A stretch of 64,000 nt of DNA, taken from the NCBI RefSeq assembly GCF_004087915.1, contig NZ_CP035108.1, positions 1,488,001-1,552,000 of the forward strand, read 5' to 3'. Below are positions 43,474 to 53,294 of this stretch, one piece after another. The position numbers and the translations under genes are program-made. Positions within the stretch are counted from its first letter, which is position 1; every line of letters starts with the position of its first letter. The DNA is from Geovibrio thiophilus (lineage in GTDB: Bacteria > Chrysiogenota > Deferribacteres > Deferribacterales > Geovibrionaceae). Below the pieces are notes generated by a model. The model was not told the origin of the DNA, ran no database searches, and saw only the letters and a program-made list of their open reading frames with translations.

Positions 43474-45398
43474 GCATGAAAAGTTTAATATATTATCTGG
43501 ACGGGCTTTCCCTTAAGGTTAAGATGGCAATAGCCTCCTCGCTTCTGGTGGCGATCACTGTTTTCGGAGTTCTCGTGCTGGACAGTATAAGGCTCCACAG
43601 AGTCGAAACAGCGCTGACAAGCTACATGAACCAGCTTAAGGATATGATCTTCATGTCCACTTACGATTCTCTCAAGAAAGGTAACATGCACGTTTTCAAA
43701 AATATGATTGCTGAAATCGGCAAGTATCACGATGTCGCCGAGTTTTCCCTTGTTCATACGGACGGACTTGTGGCTTACTCTTCAAACCCTGAGAAAGTGG
43801 GACAGAAGGTTGAGCATGAGTTCAACCCCGAGCATGAGGAAAGCTTCACCGACAACGGCAACATGGTTTATCATTTTCCGGTTAAAACCATAGGCTACTG
43901 CCTGCGCTGCCATACAGACTGGCGGGAGGACACTGTAAACTCATACTATCTCGTAAAGCTTAAACGGGATGCTCTGATCAGTGTTCAGCGCATGTCATAT
44001 ATATCCGACATTTTCGTCCTTATCTGCGGTACGTTACTGGTTTTCATAATATATTTCCTTGTGAATAAACTCGTTATCAGAAATGTGGACAAACTCCAGA
44101 ACACGATCGTATGCGCTTCGGAAAACTTGGATCTCAGCCTCAAATCCGACATCTCCTCCCGCGATGAAATGGGTGAAATAGCCGCCAGATACAACAAATT
44201 CATGGAGATCATCGGGCGTGACATAACCGGAACCTTCAAATCCATATCAAATGTTATGGAGCAGGTGCTTCCGCTCTCCCTTTCCGCTATGCGGATTAAG
44301 AAGATGAATGACGAGACTCTCCGCCTCGCGGGGGAAGTGGCTGCCGCCAGTGAGGAGGTCAGCGCCTCTGTGAGAGATTCTGCCGAGAATATACAGAATT
44401 CATCCACAAAAGCGGATGAAACACTGCGTCTTTCCGAAGACGGAGGCATCGCAATGCAGGAAACGACTAAGCTTGCCTCAAACGTCAGCGGACTTGTGAA
44501 TACACTTTCCGAGGAGATGCAGGAACTGCTGAAATCCTCCGTTGAGGTCGGCGAAATAGTCAGAGTGATCACGGATATTACAGAGCAGACAAACCTTCTT
44601 GCGCTGAATGCGGCGATAGAGGCGGCAAGGGCAGGGGAAGCGGGCAGAGGCTTTGCCGTGGTTGCGGACGAGGTGCGCAAGCTGGCTGAAAAAACACATA
44701 ATTCGGCGGCTGATATAACAAATGTTGTAAGCTCCATGCAGACAAAGGTTCAGGCAGCGGTGAACAACGCCGGAAAAGCCCTTGAGATAGTAAATCTTCA
44801 GGGGAGCAAGGTTGTTACCGCCAATGAGAAATTCATGGACATCAAGGCTTCCGTGGATGAGCTTAACGGGCTCCTTATGCACATAGCGTCCGCAGTTCAG
44901 CAGCAGTCGGCGGCTACTTCGCAGATAGCTGTTAATATCGAAGATGTGGCGAAAATGAGCGAAATGAACTCCGGCGGCATCGACAAGATGGTTAAAGGTG
45001 TCGAAATCGTGGTTCAGCAGCTTGACGAATCCGAATCAGAGCTTAAAAAGTTTACTCTGGACGCTAAAATCATTCCATTCATCCACGCCAAGGCGAGCCA
45101 TGTTCTTATGATGAAATCTGTTTATCACGGATATATGTACAACGGACGTGTGGAGATAAAATCCTTTGAGGACTGCGACTTTACAAAATTCGTCAGAAAT
45201 GAGGGAGAGAAGGAATTCGGGCGTGATCCCGATTTTGCCGCTCTGGACGCTCCGCACAGGAGCATTCACTCGCTTGCGCAAAAGATAAAACATATGCTTG
45301 AGAAGAGGGAAAACCCCGCGAACGAGCTTGAAGCTCTTCAGTCGGAGATAGAAAACTTCATAGGCAAGCTGAATATTATGATAGAGAAGTATTCATGA
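43470..45398 (+). CDS. Methyl-accepting chemotaxis protein with periplasmic heme-c domain and CZB domain
   Basis: A 642-residue transducer starting in an ATGA overlap with the hydrogenase small subunit. TM1 is about residues 17-39. A periplasmic domain of about 140 residues carries a heme-c motif CLRCH (144-148), and TM2 is about 180-203. A HAMP-like region precedes the canonical signalling hairpin tip ([22 protein letters not shown]), which contacts CheA/CheW. From about residue 545 a CZB zinc domain follows, with His in AKASHVLMM, Cys in FEDCDF and two His in PHRSIHS. Heme-c chemoreceptors (DcrA, Geobacter MCPs) are known. Coupling to a hydrogenase points to H2 sensing (inference). Confidence 0.95.
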   Translation: MSMKSLIYYLDGLSLKVKMAIASSLLVAITVFGVLVLDSIRLHRVETALTSYMNQLKDMIFMSTYDSLKKGNMHVFKNMIAEIGKYHDVAEFSLVHTDGLVAYSSNPEKVGQKVEHEFNPEHEESFTDNGNMVYHFPVKTIGYCLRCHTDWREDTVNSYYLVKLKRDALISVQRMSYISDIFVLICGTLLVFIIYFLVNKLVIRNVDKLQNTIVCASENLDLSLKSDISSRDEMGEIAARYNKFMEIIGRDITGTFKSISNVMEQVLPLSLSAMRIKKMNDETLRLAGEVAAASEEVSASVRDSAENIQNSSTKADETLRLSEDGGIAMQETTKLASNVSGLVNTLSEEMQELLKSSVEVGEIVRVITDITEQTNLLALNAAIEAARAGEAGRGFAVVADEVRKLAEKTHNSAADITNVVSSMQTKVQAAVNNAGKALEIVNLQGSKVVTANEKFMDIKASVDELNGLLMHIASAVQQQSAATSQIAVNIEDVAKMSEMNSGGIDKMVKGVEIVVQQLDESESELKKFTLDAKIIPFIHAKASHVLMMKSVYHGYMYNGRVEIKSFEDCDFTKFVRNEGEKEFGRDPDFAALDAPHRSIHSLAQKIKHMLEKRENPANELEALQSEIENFIGKLNIMIEKYS

Positions 45399-45428
45399 GA
45401 TAACGTGGCGGTGTTTTGCGGGTGCTTT

Positions 45429-46475
45429 TCAGCTTCTGTAGAACACCGCAAGCTCATCCAGCCTTGAGAGGCAGCGCTTCAGCTTCTTTTCAAAGGGTGA
45501 TTCCAGCATAGCCGCCGAGAACAGATCTTTAAGCTCATATTCAGATTTTATGAAAAGCTTCGTGTTGTAGTAATAACAGTGATCTATAAGGTGGTTGAAG
45601 CGCAGGGCGCTGTTCAGCTCCTTAAACGGCAGAAGTCCGTCAATAAAAATCGCCTCACAGTTTGAGGGAATCATGAAATACCTGAAAGGGTGATTGTCCT
45701 CAAGGATCTTCATGAGTTTGTCAAAATCCGTGCGGCTTTTCGCCTTGGATTCGCAAATACAGTTTGTAAAAGCGTCAAAGAATGATTCCGTGGATACGTT
45801 CCGTTTCCATGCCTTATGCTTTTTGCGGTAGTCCTCACCCTCAACCACGACGGTTTTGAAGGACGAGGCTATCACGCCCATCTCCTTCTCGAACCTGTCC
45901 ACCTGAAAGCGGAGCTTTCCAAGCTCGGTGGGAAGTGTGTTTGATGTGGTGACTATCAGCGTATCTTTATTAACTTCCTTAAAAAAACGCACCATTATCA
46001 GACACATTGCCGGGTCATCCAGCTCAAACTCATCCACAAGAAGAAGATCAAGCTTGGAAAATTCCTCAATACATTTCTCAACGCCGAGGTAATGGAAAAA
46101 GTAGTTCATCTCGGAAAAGCTCATGAAAGCTTTTTTCATGTCCGTCATGTTATATGTGGCGCTGAGAAGGTGAGTCTTGCCGATTCCGTAGCTGCCGTCT
46201 ATATAGATGTTGAGAGGTTTCTGAAACACAGGCTTGGGCTTGAAGAACGAAAATCCTTTTTTGACAGGCTTTTCATACTTTTTTTTCATGATCTCGGCTG
46301 TTTCTTTCAGCAGATTTTTGATATAGTGCTGAGAGGGGTAATTTTCATCCGGTATGTAATTGTCAAAGGTGCATCCGGAGAACTTCGGGTGCGGCTTCAG
46401 ATTGGCGAAACATTCCTCTATGGATACATTGAAGCTTAGTTTGCTTATGTCGATGTAGTTTCCGGCGCTGGTCAA
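45429..46475 (-). CDS. AFG1/ZapE-like ATPase
   Basis: A 348-residue P-loop ATPase of the AFG1 family. Walker A is GSYGIGKTH, Walker B is LLLVDEFELDDPA, sensor-like IVTTSNTLPTELG follows, and FIDGLLPFKELNSALRFNHLID is the characteristic C-terminal part. Proteobacterial ZapE binds FtsZ during cytokinesis; mitochondrial AFG1 aids membrane-protein quality control. The start is TTG 46475, preceded by GGGGGA on the minus strand. It converges with the chemoreceptor gene 30 bases away and is not part of that operon. Confidence 0.82.
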   Translation of the reverse strand: MTSAGNYIDISKLSFNVSIEECFANLKPHPKFSGCTFDNYIPDENYPSQHYIKNLLKETAEIMKKKYEKPVKKGFSFFKPKPVFQKPLNIYIDGSYGIGKTHLLSATYNMTDMKKAFMSFSEMNYFFHYLGVEKCIEEFSKLDLLLVDEFELDDPAMCLIMVRFFKEVNKDTLIVTTSNTLPTELGKLRFQVDRFEKEMGVIASSFKTVVVEGEDYRKKHKAWKRNVSTESFFDAFTNCICESKAKSRTDFDKLMKILEDNHPFRYFMIPSNCEAIFIDGLLPFKELNSALRFNHLIDHCYYYNTKLFIKSEYELKDLFSAAMLESPFEKKLKRCLSRLDELAVFYRS

Positions 46476-46568
46476 GGCAATAATCCCCCGTCAATAACAG
46501 ATTTGAGAAATTAGCGGAAAGGTTTGATTTCTGCAAGTGTTAAATTATTAAAATTTTCAGGAGGAAGC

Positions 46569-47330
46569 ATGGAAGAGTTGATTAAAGCCGCTCTCGAAGC
46601 GGGTGAAATTATAAAAGACGGTTTTAAAAAGACTAAGGACGTTAAATACAAGGGGAGTATAGATCTGGTTACCGAATATGATGTGGCGGTGGAAAACTTT
46701 CTCAAGAAAAAACTTTCGCCCCTTTTTCCTGAACATGTGATAATAGGCGAGGAGTCCTCCACAGGCAGAGAGGAGCCGGAAAAGGCAATCTATATCGACC
46801 CTATAGACGGCACGACAAATTTTGTGCATTCATTTCCGTTTGTTTCCGTCTCCATCGGTTTTTATGAAAATGGCGAGGCTGTGCGCGGTCTGGTTTACAA
46901 TCCGGTTATGGATGAAATGTTCTGCGCTGAGAAGGGAGCGGGTGCGTTCCTGAACAATGAGCGCATACGTGTTTCAGAAACACAGGAAACAAAAAAGTCG
47001 CTGATCGCCACAGGCTTCCCTTACTCTATTGTTGAAAGCAGATGTCCGGATGTTCTCTCCATGCTGGGCAAGGTTCTCAGCAATACCAGAGGGATACGCA
47101 GGGCAGGCTCTGCGGCGCTGGATTTGTGTTATACTGCTAAAGGAACCTTTGACTGCTATTACGAGTTTAACCTTAAGCCGTGGGATGTGGCAGGCGGAAT
47201 ATGCGTTGTTCAGGAAGCGGGCGGACAGGTGAGCGGACTGGACGGTAAAAAGCACCGCATTACCGGTGACTTCATCATAGCGTCCAACGGGATTGTTCAC
47301 GAGGACATGCTCGGACTCATAAAATGCTGA
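46569..47330 (+). CDS. Inositol monophosphatase family protein
   Basis: The start is ATG 46569 with an ideal CAGGAGG; upstream in-frame codons are non-coding. The 253 residues carry all metal-site motifs: GEESS, DPIDGTTNFVHSFPF and a late WDVAGG. It is a Mg-dependent phosphatase acting on inositol-1-phosphate or related sugar phosphates; the family also includes fructose-1,6-bisphosphatases and the SuhB regulator, and sequence alone cannot separate these. It is monocistronic, divergent from the ZapE-like gene with a shared 93-base promoter region. Confidence 0.92.
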   Translation: MEELIKAALEAGEIIKDGFKKTKDVKYKGSIDLVTEYDVAVENFLKKKLSPLFPEHVIIGEESSTGREEPEKAIYIDPIDGTTNFVHSFPFVSVSIGFYENGEAVRGLVYNPVMDEMFCAEKGAGAFLNNERIRVSETQETKKSLIATGFPYSIVESRCPDVLSMLGKVLSNTRGIRRAGSAALDLCYTAKGTFDCYYEFNLKPWDVAGGICVVQEAGGQVSGLDGKKHRITGDFIIASNGIVHEDMLGLIKC

Positions 47331-47521
47331 AAATAACTGAGGATGTTTGATTATTTAATCGACTGTTCAGTTATAATTTATTTATTTCAGCCATCGTGTT
47401 AAGTGTGCCGTGATTAATTTTAATATGGCTAAAATTGCTTTGACTTGGACAGAACGCCGTGTTAACTTTTGCCATAATTCATTTTTACGGCTGTCTCAGC
47501 CGTTTACGGTCGGGGAAGTAT

Positions 47522-48304
47522 ATGGAAAAAAAGCCTTTATTAAATGTGGACAACATTTACCTCAGCTTCGGCGGGATACAGGCAATAGCCGGAGTTCGGT
47601 TTCAGGTTTATGAGGGTGAAATCTTCTCCATAATCGGTCCCAACGGCGCGGGGAAAACGAGTATCCTCAATACCATCACGGGCATCTATCCGCCCACCAA
47701 AGGAAAAATAATCTACGACGGAGCAGACATTACGGCAGCGCCTGTGCACAAGCGCCCGCAGATGGGCATAGTGCGCACATTTCAGAACCTTGAGCTCTTC
47801 AAGGGGATGACAGTTCTGGACAACCTCATGCTCTCCCGACACATTTTCATAAAATACGGTCTGCTGTCCTCAATGCTTTACTTCGGAAAAGCAAGAAAAG
47901 AGGAGATAGAGCACCGCAAGCGGGTGGAAAAGGTCATAGACTTCCTCCGTCTCACTCATATACGCAAAAAGCATGTCTACGAGCTCTCCTACGGTCTCCA
48001 GAAGCGTGTGGAACTTGCCCGTGCCCTCTGCCTTGAGCCGAGGCTTCTTCTCCTTGACGAGCCTATGGCGGGCATGAACAGCGAAGAGACCGAGGATATG
48101 GCAAGATTCATAATCGATATAAACGAGGAGGCGGGCGTGACTGTTATCCTCATAGAGCATGACATGAAAGTGGTCATGGATATATCAACCAGAGTAGTAG
48201 CCGTTAACTTCGGCGAAAAGATTTGCAGGGAGGGCACACCGGAGGAGATTTCATCACATCCGGACGTGATAGCCGCTTATCTCGGGGAGGAGCAATGGGT
48301 TTAG
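47522..48304 (+). CDS. livG: Branched-chain amino acid-type ABC transporter ATPase LivG
   Basis: The start is ATG 47522 after GGGGAAG. The 260-residue ATPase has Walker A GPNGAGKTS, signature ELSYGLQKRVELARAL, Walker B LLLDEPMAGMN and the LivG-type C-terminus ending in ISSHPDVIAAYLGEE. It is the first gene of a seven-gene cluster and overlaps the acyl-CoA ligase start by 10 bases. Liv systems import branched-chain amino acids but, with acyl-CoA ligases in the operon, frequently serve aromatic or fatty carboxylates. Confidence 0.92.
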   Translation: MEKKPLLNVDNIYLSFGGIQAIAGVRFQVYEGEIFSIIGPNGAGKTSILNTITGIYPPTKGKIIYDGADITAAPVHKRPQMGIVRTFQNLELFKGMTVLDNLMLSRHIFIKYGLLSSMLYFGKARKEEIEHRKRVEKVIDFLRLTHIRKKHVYELSYGLQKRVELARALCLEPRLLLLDEPMAGMNSEETEDMARFIIDINEEAGVTVILIEHDMKVVMDISTRVVAVNFGEKICREGTPEEISSHPDVIAAYLGEEQWV

Positions 48305-50193
48305 ACAGAACTCTTCCCTATTATCTCTATAAAAACTTCATGGAACAGCCCGCCAAGACCGCCGTCCGTGAGAAGGACTTAGGAATCTGGCAGGAGTCCG
48401 ACTGGAAGGACTACGCTGGCGATGTGGTTAAGCTTGCCCTTTACTTTGAGCATATAGGCATTAAGCCCGAGGACAGGGTGGCTGTAATCGGGGACAACAA
48501 GCCCGAATGGGTTTATGCGGAGCTTGCCGCCCAGCTTGTGGGGGCTATACCTTTCGGCATATATCAGGATTCCGTTACGGAAGAGGTGAAGTACCTTCTC
48601 CAAACCTCAGAAACCTCCCTAGTGATAGCAGAAGATCAGGAGCAGACGGACAAGATACTTGAGCTCCTGCCGGAACTGCCCGCTGTTAAGAAAATAATCT
48701 ATTATGATAATAAAGGGATGTATCAGTATGATGATCCGAAGCTGGTATATTTCAAGGATATTCTCGCCCGTGAAAAAGTGGGGAGCGAGTGGATAAAGCG
48801 TTATATGGAAGGGCGGCTCAAAAGCATTTCCGAAAACGATGCGGCTGTGATGTGCACCACCTCAGGCACTACAGGGCACCCCAAGCTTGCCATGCTCACT
48901 CACAAGAACCTGCTCACAATGGCGGAAAGCCTTGCAGAAGCCGATCCGAAGAACGACAGGGATGAGTTTGTCTCCTTCCTTCCCCTGCCGTGGATAGGAG
49001 AGCAGATGATGTGCGTGGTCAGCGCTCTGCGTTTCCGCTTCACGGTGAATTTTCCCGAAAGCACAGATACGGTACAGGCGGATATGAAAGAGATAGGTCC
49101 CGATTTTGTATTCTCACCGCCGAGAGTGTGGGAGAATATGGCGTCTACGGTTCAGGTTAAGATAATGGACGCGACGCCGTTCAAACGTTTAGTATATAAC
49201 AGACTGCTCCCCGTGGGCTATGAATACGCCGATGCGAAGTTCAGCAAAAAACAGCCGTCACTGATGCTTAAGCTGCGTTACGCCTTTGCCTATCAGATGC
49301 TTTTCCGCAAGCTCAAGGAGCGCATGGGGTTCAGCAACCTCAGAAGCGCCATGACGGGCGGTGCGGCTCTGGGACCGGATACGTTCAGGTTCTTCCACGC
49401 TCTGGGCATCAACCTAAAGCAGATCTACGGTCAGACGGAGATCTCAGGCATTTCCTGCATTCACAGAAGTGATGACGTGGACTTCACGTCGGTAGGCGCT
49501 CCCATAAAAGGAACCGAAATCAGAATCACCGACGAAGGTGAGATAATCTCCCGCAGCGACGCTGTATTCACAGGCTATTACGGCAACAGCGAGGCAACGG
49601 CGGAATCACTGCGTGACGGCTGGCTGTATTCCGGTGATGCGGGCTATTTTGATGAGAACGGAAAGCTCGTGGTCATTGACCGTATGAAGGATCTCATGCG
49701 CTTGAAAGACGGAACGGGGTTCTCGCCGCAATTCATTGAAAACAAGATAAAATTCAGTCCGTACATCAAAGAGGCGGTGACTCTTGGCGACAGACGGGAC
49801 TACATAACGCTTATTCTCAACATTGACATGGGCATTGTAGGAAAATGGGCGGAGAACAGCAAAATCGCCTATACCACTTACACAGACCTTTCCGCCAAAG
49901 AAGAGGTTTACGCTCTTGTGGCAGGGGAATTGAAAGCGGTGAACGCCCAGCTTTTGCCGGAGATGAGAGTAAAGAAATTTGTTTTGCTGTACAAAGAGCT
50001 TGATGCCGATGACGGTGAGCTCACCAGAACCCGTAAGGTGCGCCGGAGCTTCATAGAGGAGAAATACTGTGAAATCACAAAGGCATTGTATGAAGATACT
50101 GAATCTGTTCATATAAAAGCGGTTATCAAGCTTCAGGACGGCAGGGAACGAGCTGTCGAGACTGATATGCGTCTTTACCTGATGGAGAATTAG
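48295..50193 (+). CDS. AMP-dependent acyl-CoA synthetase (long-chain type)
   Basis: The start is ATG 48295, inside the end of livG and behind GGAGGAG. The 632-residue adenylate-forming enzyme has the P-loop TTSGTTGHPKLAMLTHKN, the A5 motif YGQTEISGISC and the A7-A8 stretch YSGDAGYFDENGKLVVIDRMKD. The last conserved lysine region reads LTRTRKVRRSF. It should activate a fatty or aromatic carboxylate to its CoA ester, presumably the imported solute, trapping it in the cell (inference from operon position between livG and livH). Confidence 0.92.
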   Translation: MGLDRTLPYYLYKNFMEQPAKTAVREKDLGIWQESDWKDYAGDVVKLALYFEHIGIKPEDRVAVIGDNKPEWVYAELAAQLVGAIPFGIYQDSVTEEVKYLLQTSETSLVIAEDQEQTDKILELLPELPAVKKIIYYDNKGMYQYDDPKLVYFKDILAREKVGSEWIKRYMEGRLKSISENDAAVMCTTSGTTGHPKLAMLTHKNLLTMAESLAEADPKNDRDEFVSFLPLPWIGEQMMCVVSALRFRFTVNFPESTDTVQADMKEIGPDFVFSPPRVWENMASTVQVKIMDATPFKRLVYNRLLPVGYEYADAKFSKKQPSLMLKLRYAFAYQMLFRKLKERMGFSNLRSAMTGGAALGPDTFRFFHALGINLKQIYGQTEISGISCIHRSDDVDFTSVGAPIKGTEIRITDEGEIISRSDAVFTGYYGNSEATAESLRDGWLYSGDAGYFDENGKLVVIDRMKDLMRLKDGTGFSPQFIENKIKFSPYIKEAVTLGDRRDYITLILNIDMGIVGKWAENSKIAYTTYTDLSAKEEVYALVAGELKAVNAQLLPEMRVKKFVLLYKELDADDGELTRTRKVRRSFIEEKYCEITKALYEDTESVHIKAVIKLQDGRERAVETDMRLYLMEN

Positions 50194-50195
50194 GG

Positions 50196-51080
50196 ATGGA
50201 ATTTTTTGTTCAGCTTATAATAACCGGAACGGTGATAGGGAGTATTTATGCGCTCCTCGCCCTCGGCTTTACGCTTATATACAAAGCGACAGATGTTGTT
50301 AACTTCGCTCAGGGCGAGCTTTTGATGGTCGGCGCTTATGTATGCCTGCATCTCACCGTGAGTTATAATGTTCCTTTCTGGGCATCTTTCCTTATAACCC
50401 TCGTGTTTTCCTTCACTATGGGCTTTTTCATCGAAAAGGTCTTTCTGCGCAGAATGATAGGCGAACCGATAATCTCAATCATAATGCTCACCATCGGGCT
50501 TTCATCCGTTATGAAGGCGGTTGTTCAGATCTTCTGGGGAACCGACACACGCACATATCCGCAGGTGTTCTCTCAGGAACCGTTTATGATAGCCAGTCTG
50601 AGCATCAGTAGGGTTTATATCTATTCCATTGCGGCGGTTGCTGTTTTTCTCATACTTTTTTCAATCTTCTTCAAAAAGTCAAAAGTCGGCGTGGCGATGC
50701 GTGCTGTCGCCAGCGATCAGCAGGCGGCGCTTTCCATGGGCATAGATGTTAAAAAAATCTTCGCTCTCTCTTGGGGCATAGCCGCGGTGGTTTCCTCGGT
50801 CGGCGGCATATTCCTCGGCAATATCAACGGTATAAACACTACTCTCTCCCACTTTGGGCTTAAGGTTTTTCCCGTGGTTATCCTCGGCGGGCTGGACAGC
50901 ATAGTCGGCGCTATTGTGGGCGGACTGATAATCGGCATACTGGAAAACCTTGCCGGCGGATACATCGACCCCCTTATCGGCGGCGGGGCGAAGGAGATTT
51001 TCCCCTATGTGGTTATGATAGCCGTGCTTATGATTAAGCCCTACGGTCTTTTCGGAACCAAGGCAGTGGAGAAGGTATGA
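50196..51080 (+). CDS. livH: Liv-type ABC transporter permease LivH
   Basis: A 294-residue membrane protein with about eight helices. The opening IITGTVIGSIYALLALGFTLIYKATDVVNFAQGE is the LivH signature, and MRAVASDQQAALSMGIDVKK is the ATPase-coupling loop. It lies 2 bases after the acyl-CoA synthetase and overlaps livM by 4 bases. Confidence 0.94.
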   Translation: MEFFVQLIITGTVIGSIYALLALGFTLIYKATDVVNFAQGELLMVGAYVCLHLTVSYNVPFWASFLITLVFSFTMGFFIEKVFLRRMIGEPIISIIMLTIGLSSVMKAVVQIFWGTDTRTYPQVFSQEPFMIASLSISRVYIYSIAAVAVFLILFSIFFKKSKVGVAMRAVASDQQAALSMGIDVKKIFALSWGIAAVVSSVGGIFLGNINGINTTLSHFGLKVFPVVILGGLDSIVGAIVGGLIIGILENLAGGYIDPLIGGGAKEIFPYVVMIAVLMIKPYGLFGTKAVEKV

Positions 51081-52129
51081 GCTACGTCAACTGCGGAAAC
51101 TTCAAAACCTCTTATGAAAAGGACGCCGAGCTTTTCCAGACAAGGCTTTCCAAGTTTCTTATATACGCATTCGTAACGGCGCTTTTTGCCGTTCCGTTCT
51201 TCCTCGGCGATTATCTGCTGTATGTTATGAACCTTATCTTCATAGCAGTGATAGGCGCCGTGGGGCTTAACATACTCACGGGCTTCACGGGGCTTATCTC
51301 CCTCGGTCAGGGGGCGTTTATGGGTGTGGGCGCTTATGCGGCGGGGTATCTGTCACTCACGTACGGACTGCCGTTCTTCCTCGCTATCCCCGCTGCGGGG
51401 CTTGTTACAGCCGTTTTCGGCGCGTTCTTCGGCATTCCCTCTCTGCGGCTCAAGGGGCTTTATCTTTCAATAGCCACCCTTGCCGCACAGTTTATCATCG
51501 AGTTCGGCTTCATCAGGCTTGAGTTTATAACGGGCGGTGTCACAGGGCTTTCCATTGATTACGCAAGCTTCCTAGGTCATGAGATAGACAGCGACTTTTC
51601 CTTCTATTTCCTTGCGCTTGTGCTGTGCATCATTATGACCCTAGCTGGTGTAAACATGATGCGCACCAGAGCGGGCAGGGCGTTTCTTTCCATACGTGAC
51701 AACTACATAGCAGCGGAAGCAATGGGCATAAACCTGTTCCGCTACAAACTCATCTCCTTTGCCGTAAGCTCGTTTTACGCAGGCGTGGCGGGTTCCCTCT
51801 GGGCATACTACACCACAATCATCACACCGGAGAACTTCACCATCGGCGTTTCAATACAGTATCTCTCAATGATCATCATCGGCGGTCTGGGCAGCATACT
51901 GGGCAGCATTTTCGGCGCTGTGTTCATAGTTATTCTTCCCGAGGTTCTGCAAAGCTTCTCCGACTGGGCGGGAGGCTACTACCCCAACCTCACGCAGATA
52001 ATAGGCTCAATCAAGGAAGGGGTTTTCGGGCTTGTGATAATCCTTTTTCTGATGTTTGAGCCTGAGGGGATGGTTAGAAGATGGAGACTGATAAAGGCCT
52101 ACTGGAAATTGTGGCCATTTTCATACTGA
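51077..52129 (+). CDS. livM: Liv-type ABC transporter permease LivM
   Basis: A 350-residue permease with about ten helices. Family hallmarks are GLNILTGFTGLISLGQGAFMGVGAYAAGYL, the coupling loop IRDNYIAAEAMGINLFRYK and the GGLGSILGSIFGAVF segment near the end. A hydrophilic N-terminal tail of about 25 residues precedes the first helix. It pairs with LivH to form the translocation channel. It ends 19 bases before the binding-protein gene. Confidence 0.94.
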   Translation: MSYVNCGNFKTSYEKDAELFQTRLSKFLIYAFVTALFAVPFFLGDYLLYVMNLIFIAVIGAVGLNILTGFTGLISLGQGAFMGVGAYAAGYLSLTYGLPFFLAIPAAGLVTAVFGAFFGIPSLRLKGLYLSIATLAAQFIIEFGFIRLEFITGGVTGLSIDYASFLGHEIDSDFSFYFLALVLCIIMTLAGVNMMRTRAGRAFLSIRDNYIAAEAMGINLFRYKLISFAVSSFYAGVAGSLWAYYTTIITPENFTIGVSIQYLSMIIIGGLGSILGSIFGAVFIVILPEVLQSFSDWAGGYYPNLTQIIGSIKEGVFGLVIILFLMFEPEGMVRRWRLIKAYWKLWPFSY

Positions 52130-52148
52130 TTTGTAAGGAGGAAGTTTT

Positions 52149-53294
52149 ATGAAAAAGCTTGCGTTACTTTTTATGGTTTTTGCGCTGCTCACCGGAACCG
52201 CATTTGCTGCCAAGCCGGTTAAAATCGGTGTTCTGGTGGATGAATCCGGTGGAACGGGCGATGTGGGCAAACCCTACGGCGAAGGGATTAAGGACTGCGT
52301 GCGCTGGTTCAACGAGAACGGCGGCATAAACGGCGTTCCCGTTGAAATTTTGTACGTTGACTACGGCTATAAGATTCCCGCCGCGCTCAGCGCATACAAA
52401 AAGTTCATGCGTGAAGGCGTTGTCGCTGTCCACGGCTGGGGCACGGGCGACACGGAGAATCTCGTGAAAATGGTCACAAAAGACAAGATGCCTTACTTCT
52501 CCGCATCCTACTCCGAGCACATAACAGACCCTAAAACAGCTCCGTATAACTTCATAGTGGGCGCGACTTACTCCGATCAGGTTCGCGCGGCTCTCAAGTA
52601 TATCAAGTCGCAGGGCGGCAATACTGACGTTGCGTTTATCTATAATGATTCCGGCTTCGGTCGTTCACCCTTCTTCCCTGACGGTGAAAACAGCGCTAAA
52701 GAGCTGGGGATTAAGCTTGTTGACAATCAGGTTGTTGACCTCAAGGCTCTGGACGCCACAAGCCAGCTTCTTAACATGAACAAGAAGAACCCCGGCTACG
52801 CCTTCATTCAGCAGACATACATGGCAACGTCCACAATCCTCAAGGATGCGAAAAAGCTGAACATCCCCACCAAGTTCATCGGGCTTAACTGGACGTTCGG
52901 CAAAAAGCTTGTGGAGATGACCGGAGCGGATTCCGAAGGATTCATCGGCACGAACGCCTTCACTCTTTGGAACGATACAAATGCGGAAGGGATCAAGTTC
53001 CTTCGTGATCTCAACAAAAAATACCATCCTGAGGTTAAATACAGAGAGGTTAATTACATTCAGGGATTCTCCTCAATGTATGTGCTGCTCAGCGGTCTTA
53101 AAATGTCAAAGGGCAACTACAGCGGCGAGAACATAAAGAAGAGTCTGGAAACAATGAAAAACTTCAGCACAATGGGACTTACCGCACCTGTTACGTTTAC
53201 TCCGCAGAGTCACAAGGGTGTGCGGGCGCTCAAGCTGTATCAGGTTAAGGGCGGTGAGCTTGTGCCGTTTACTGACTACATATCGGCGGACTGA
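52149..53294 (+). CDS. Liv-type periplasmic substrate-binding protein
   Basis: A 381-residue protein with a Sec signal (KKLALLFMVFALLTGTAFA) and a mature Leu/Ile/Val-binding-protein fold (VKIGVLVDESGGTGDVGKPYGEGIKD, then GVPVEILYVDYGYKIPAAL). The strong TAAGGAGG site suggests high expression. Ligand choice cannot be read from sequence; the two CoA ligases in the operon argue for a carboxylate other than leucine. It overlaps livF by 1 base. Confidence 0.92.
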   Translation: MKKLALLFMVFALLTGTAFAAKPVKIGVLVDESGGTGDVGKPYGEGIKDCVRWFNENGGINGVPVEILYVDYGYKIPAALSAYKKFMREGVVAVHGWGTGDTENLVKMVTKDKMPYFSASYSEHITDPKTAPYNFIVGATYSDQVRAALKYIKSQGGNTDVAFIYNDSGFGRSPFFPDGENSAKELGIKLVDNQVVDLKALDATSQLLNMNKKNPGYAFIQQTYMATSTILKDAKKLNIPTKFIGLNWTFGKKLVEMTGADSEGFIGTNAFTLWNDTNAEGIKFLRDLNKKYHPEVKYREVNYIQGFSSMYVLLSGLKMSKGNYSGENIKKSLETMKNFSTMGLTAPVTFTPQSHKGVRALKLYQVKGGELVPFTDYISAD

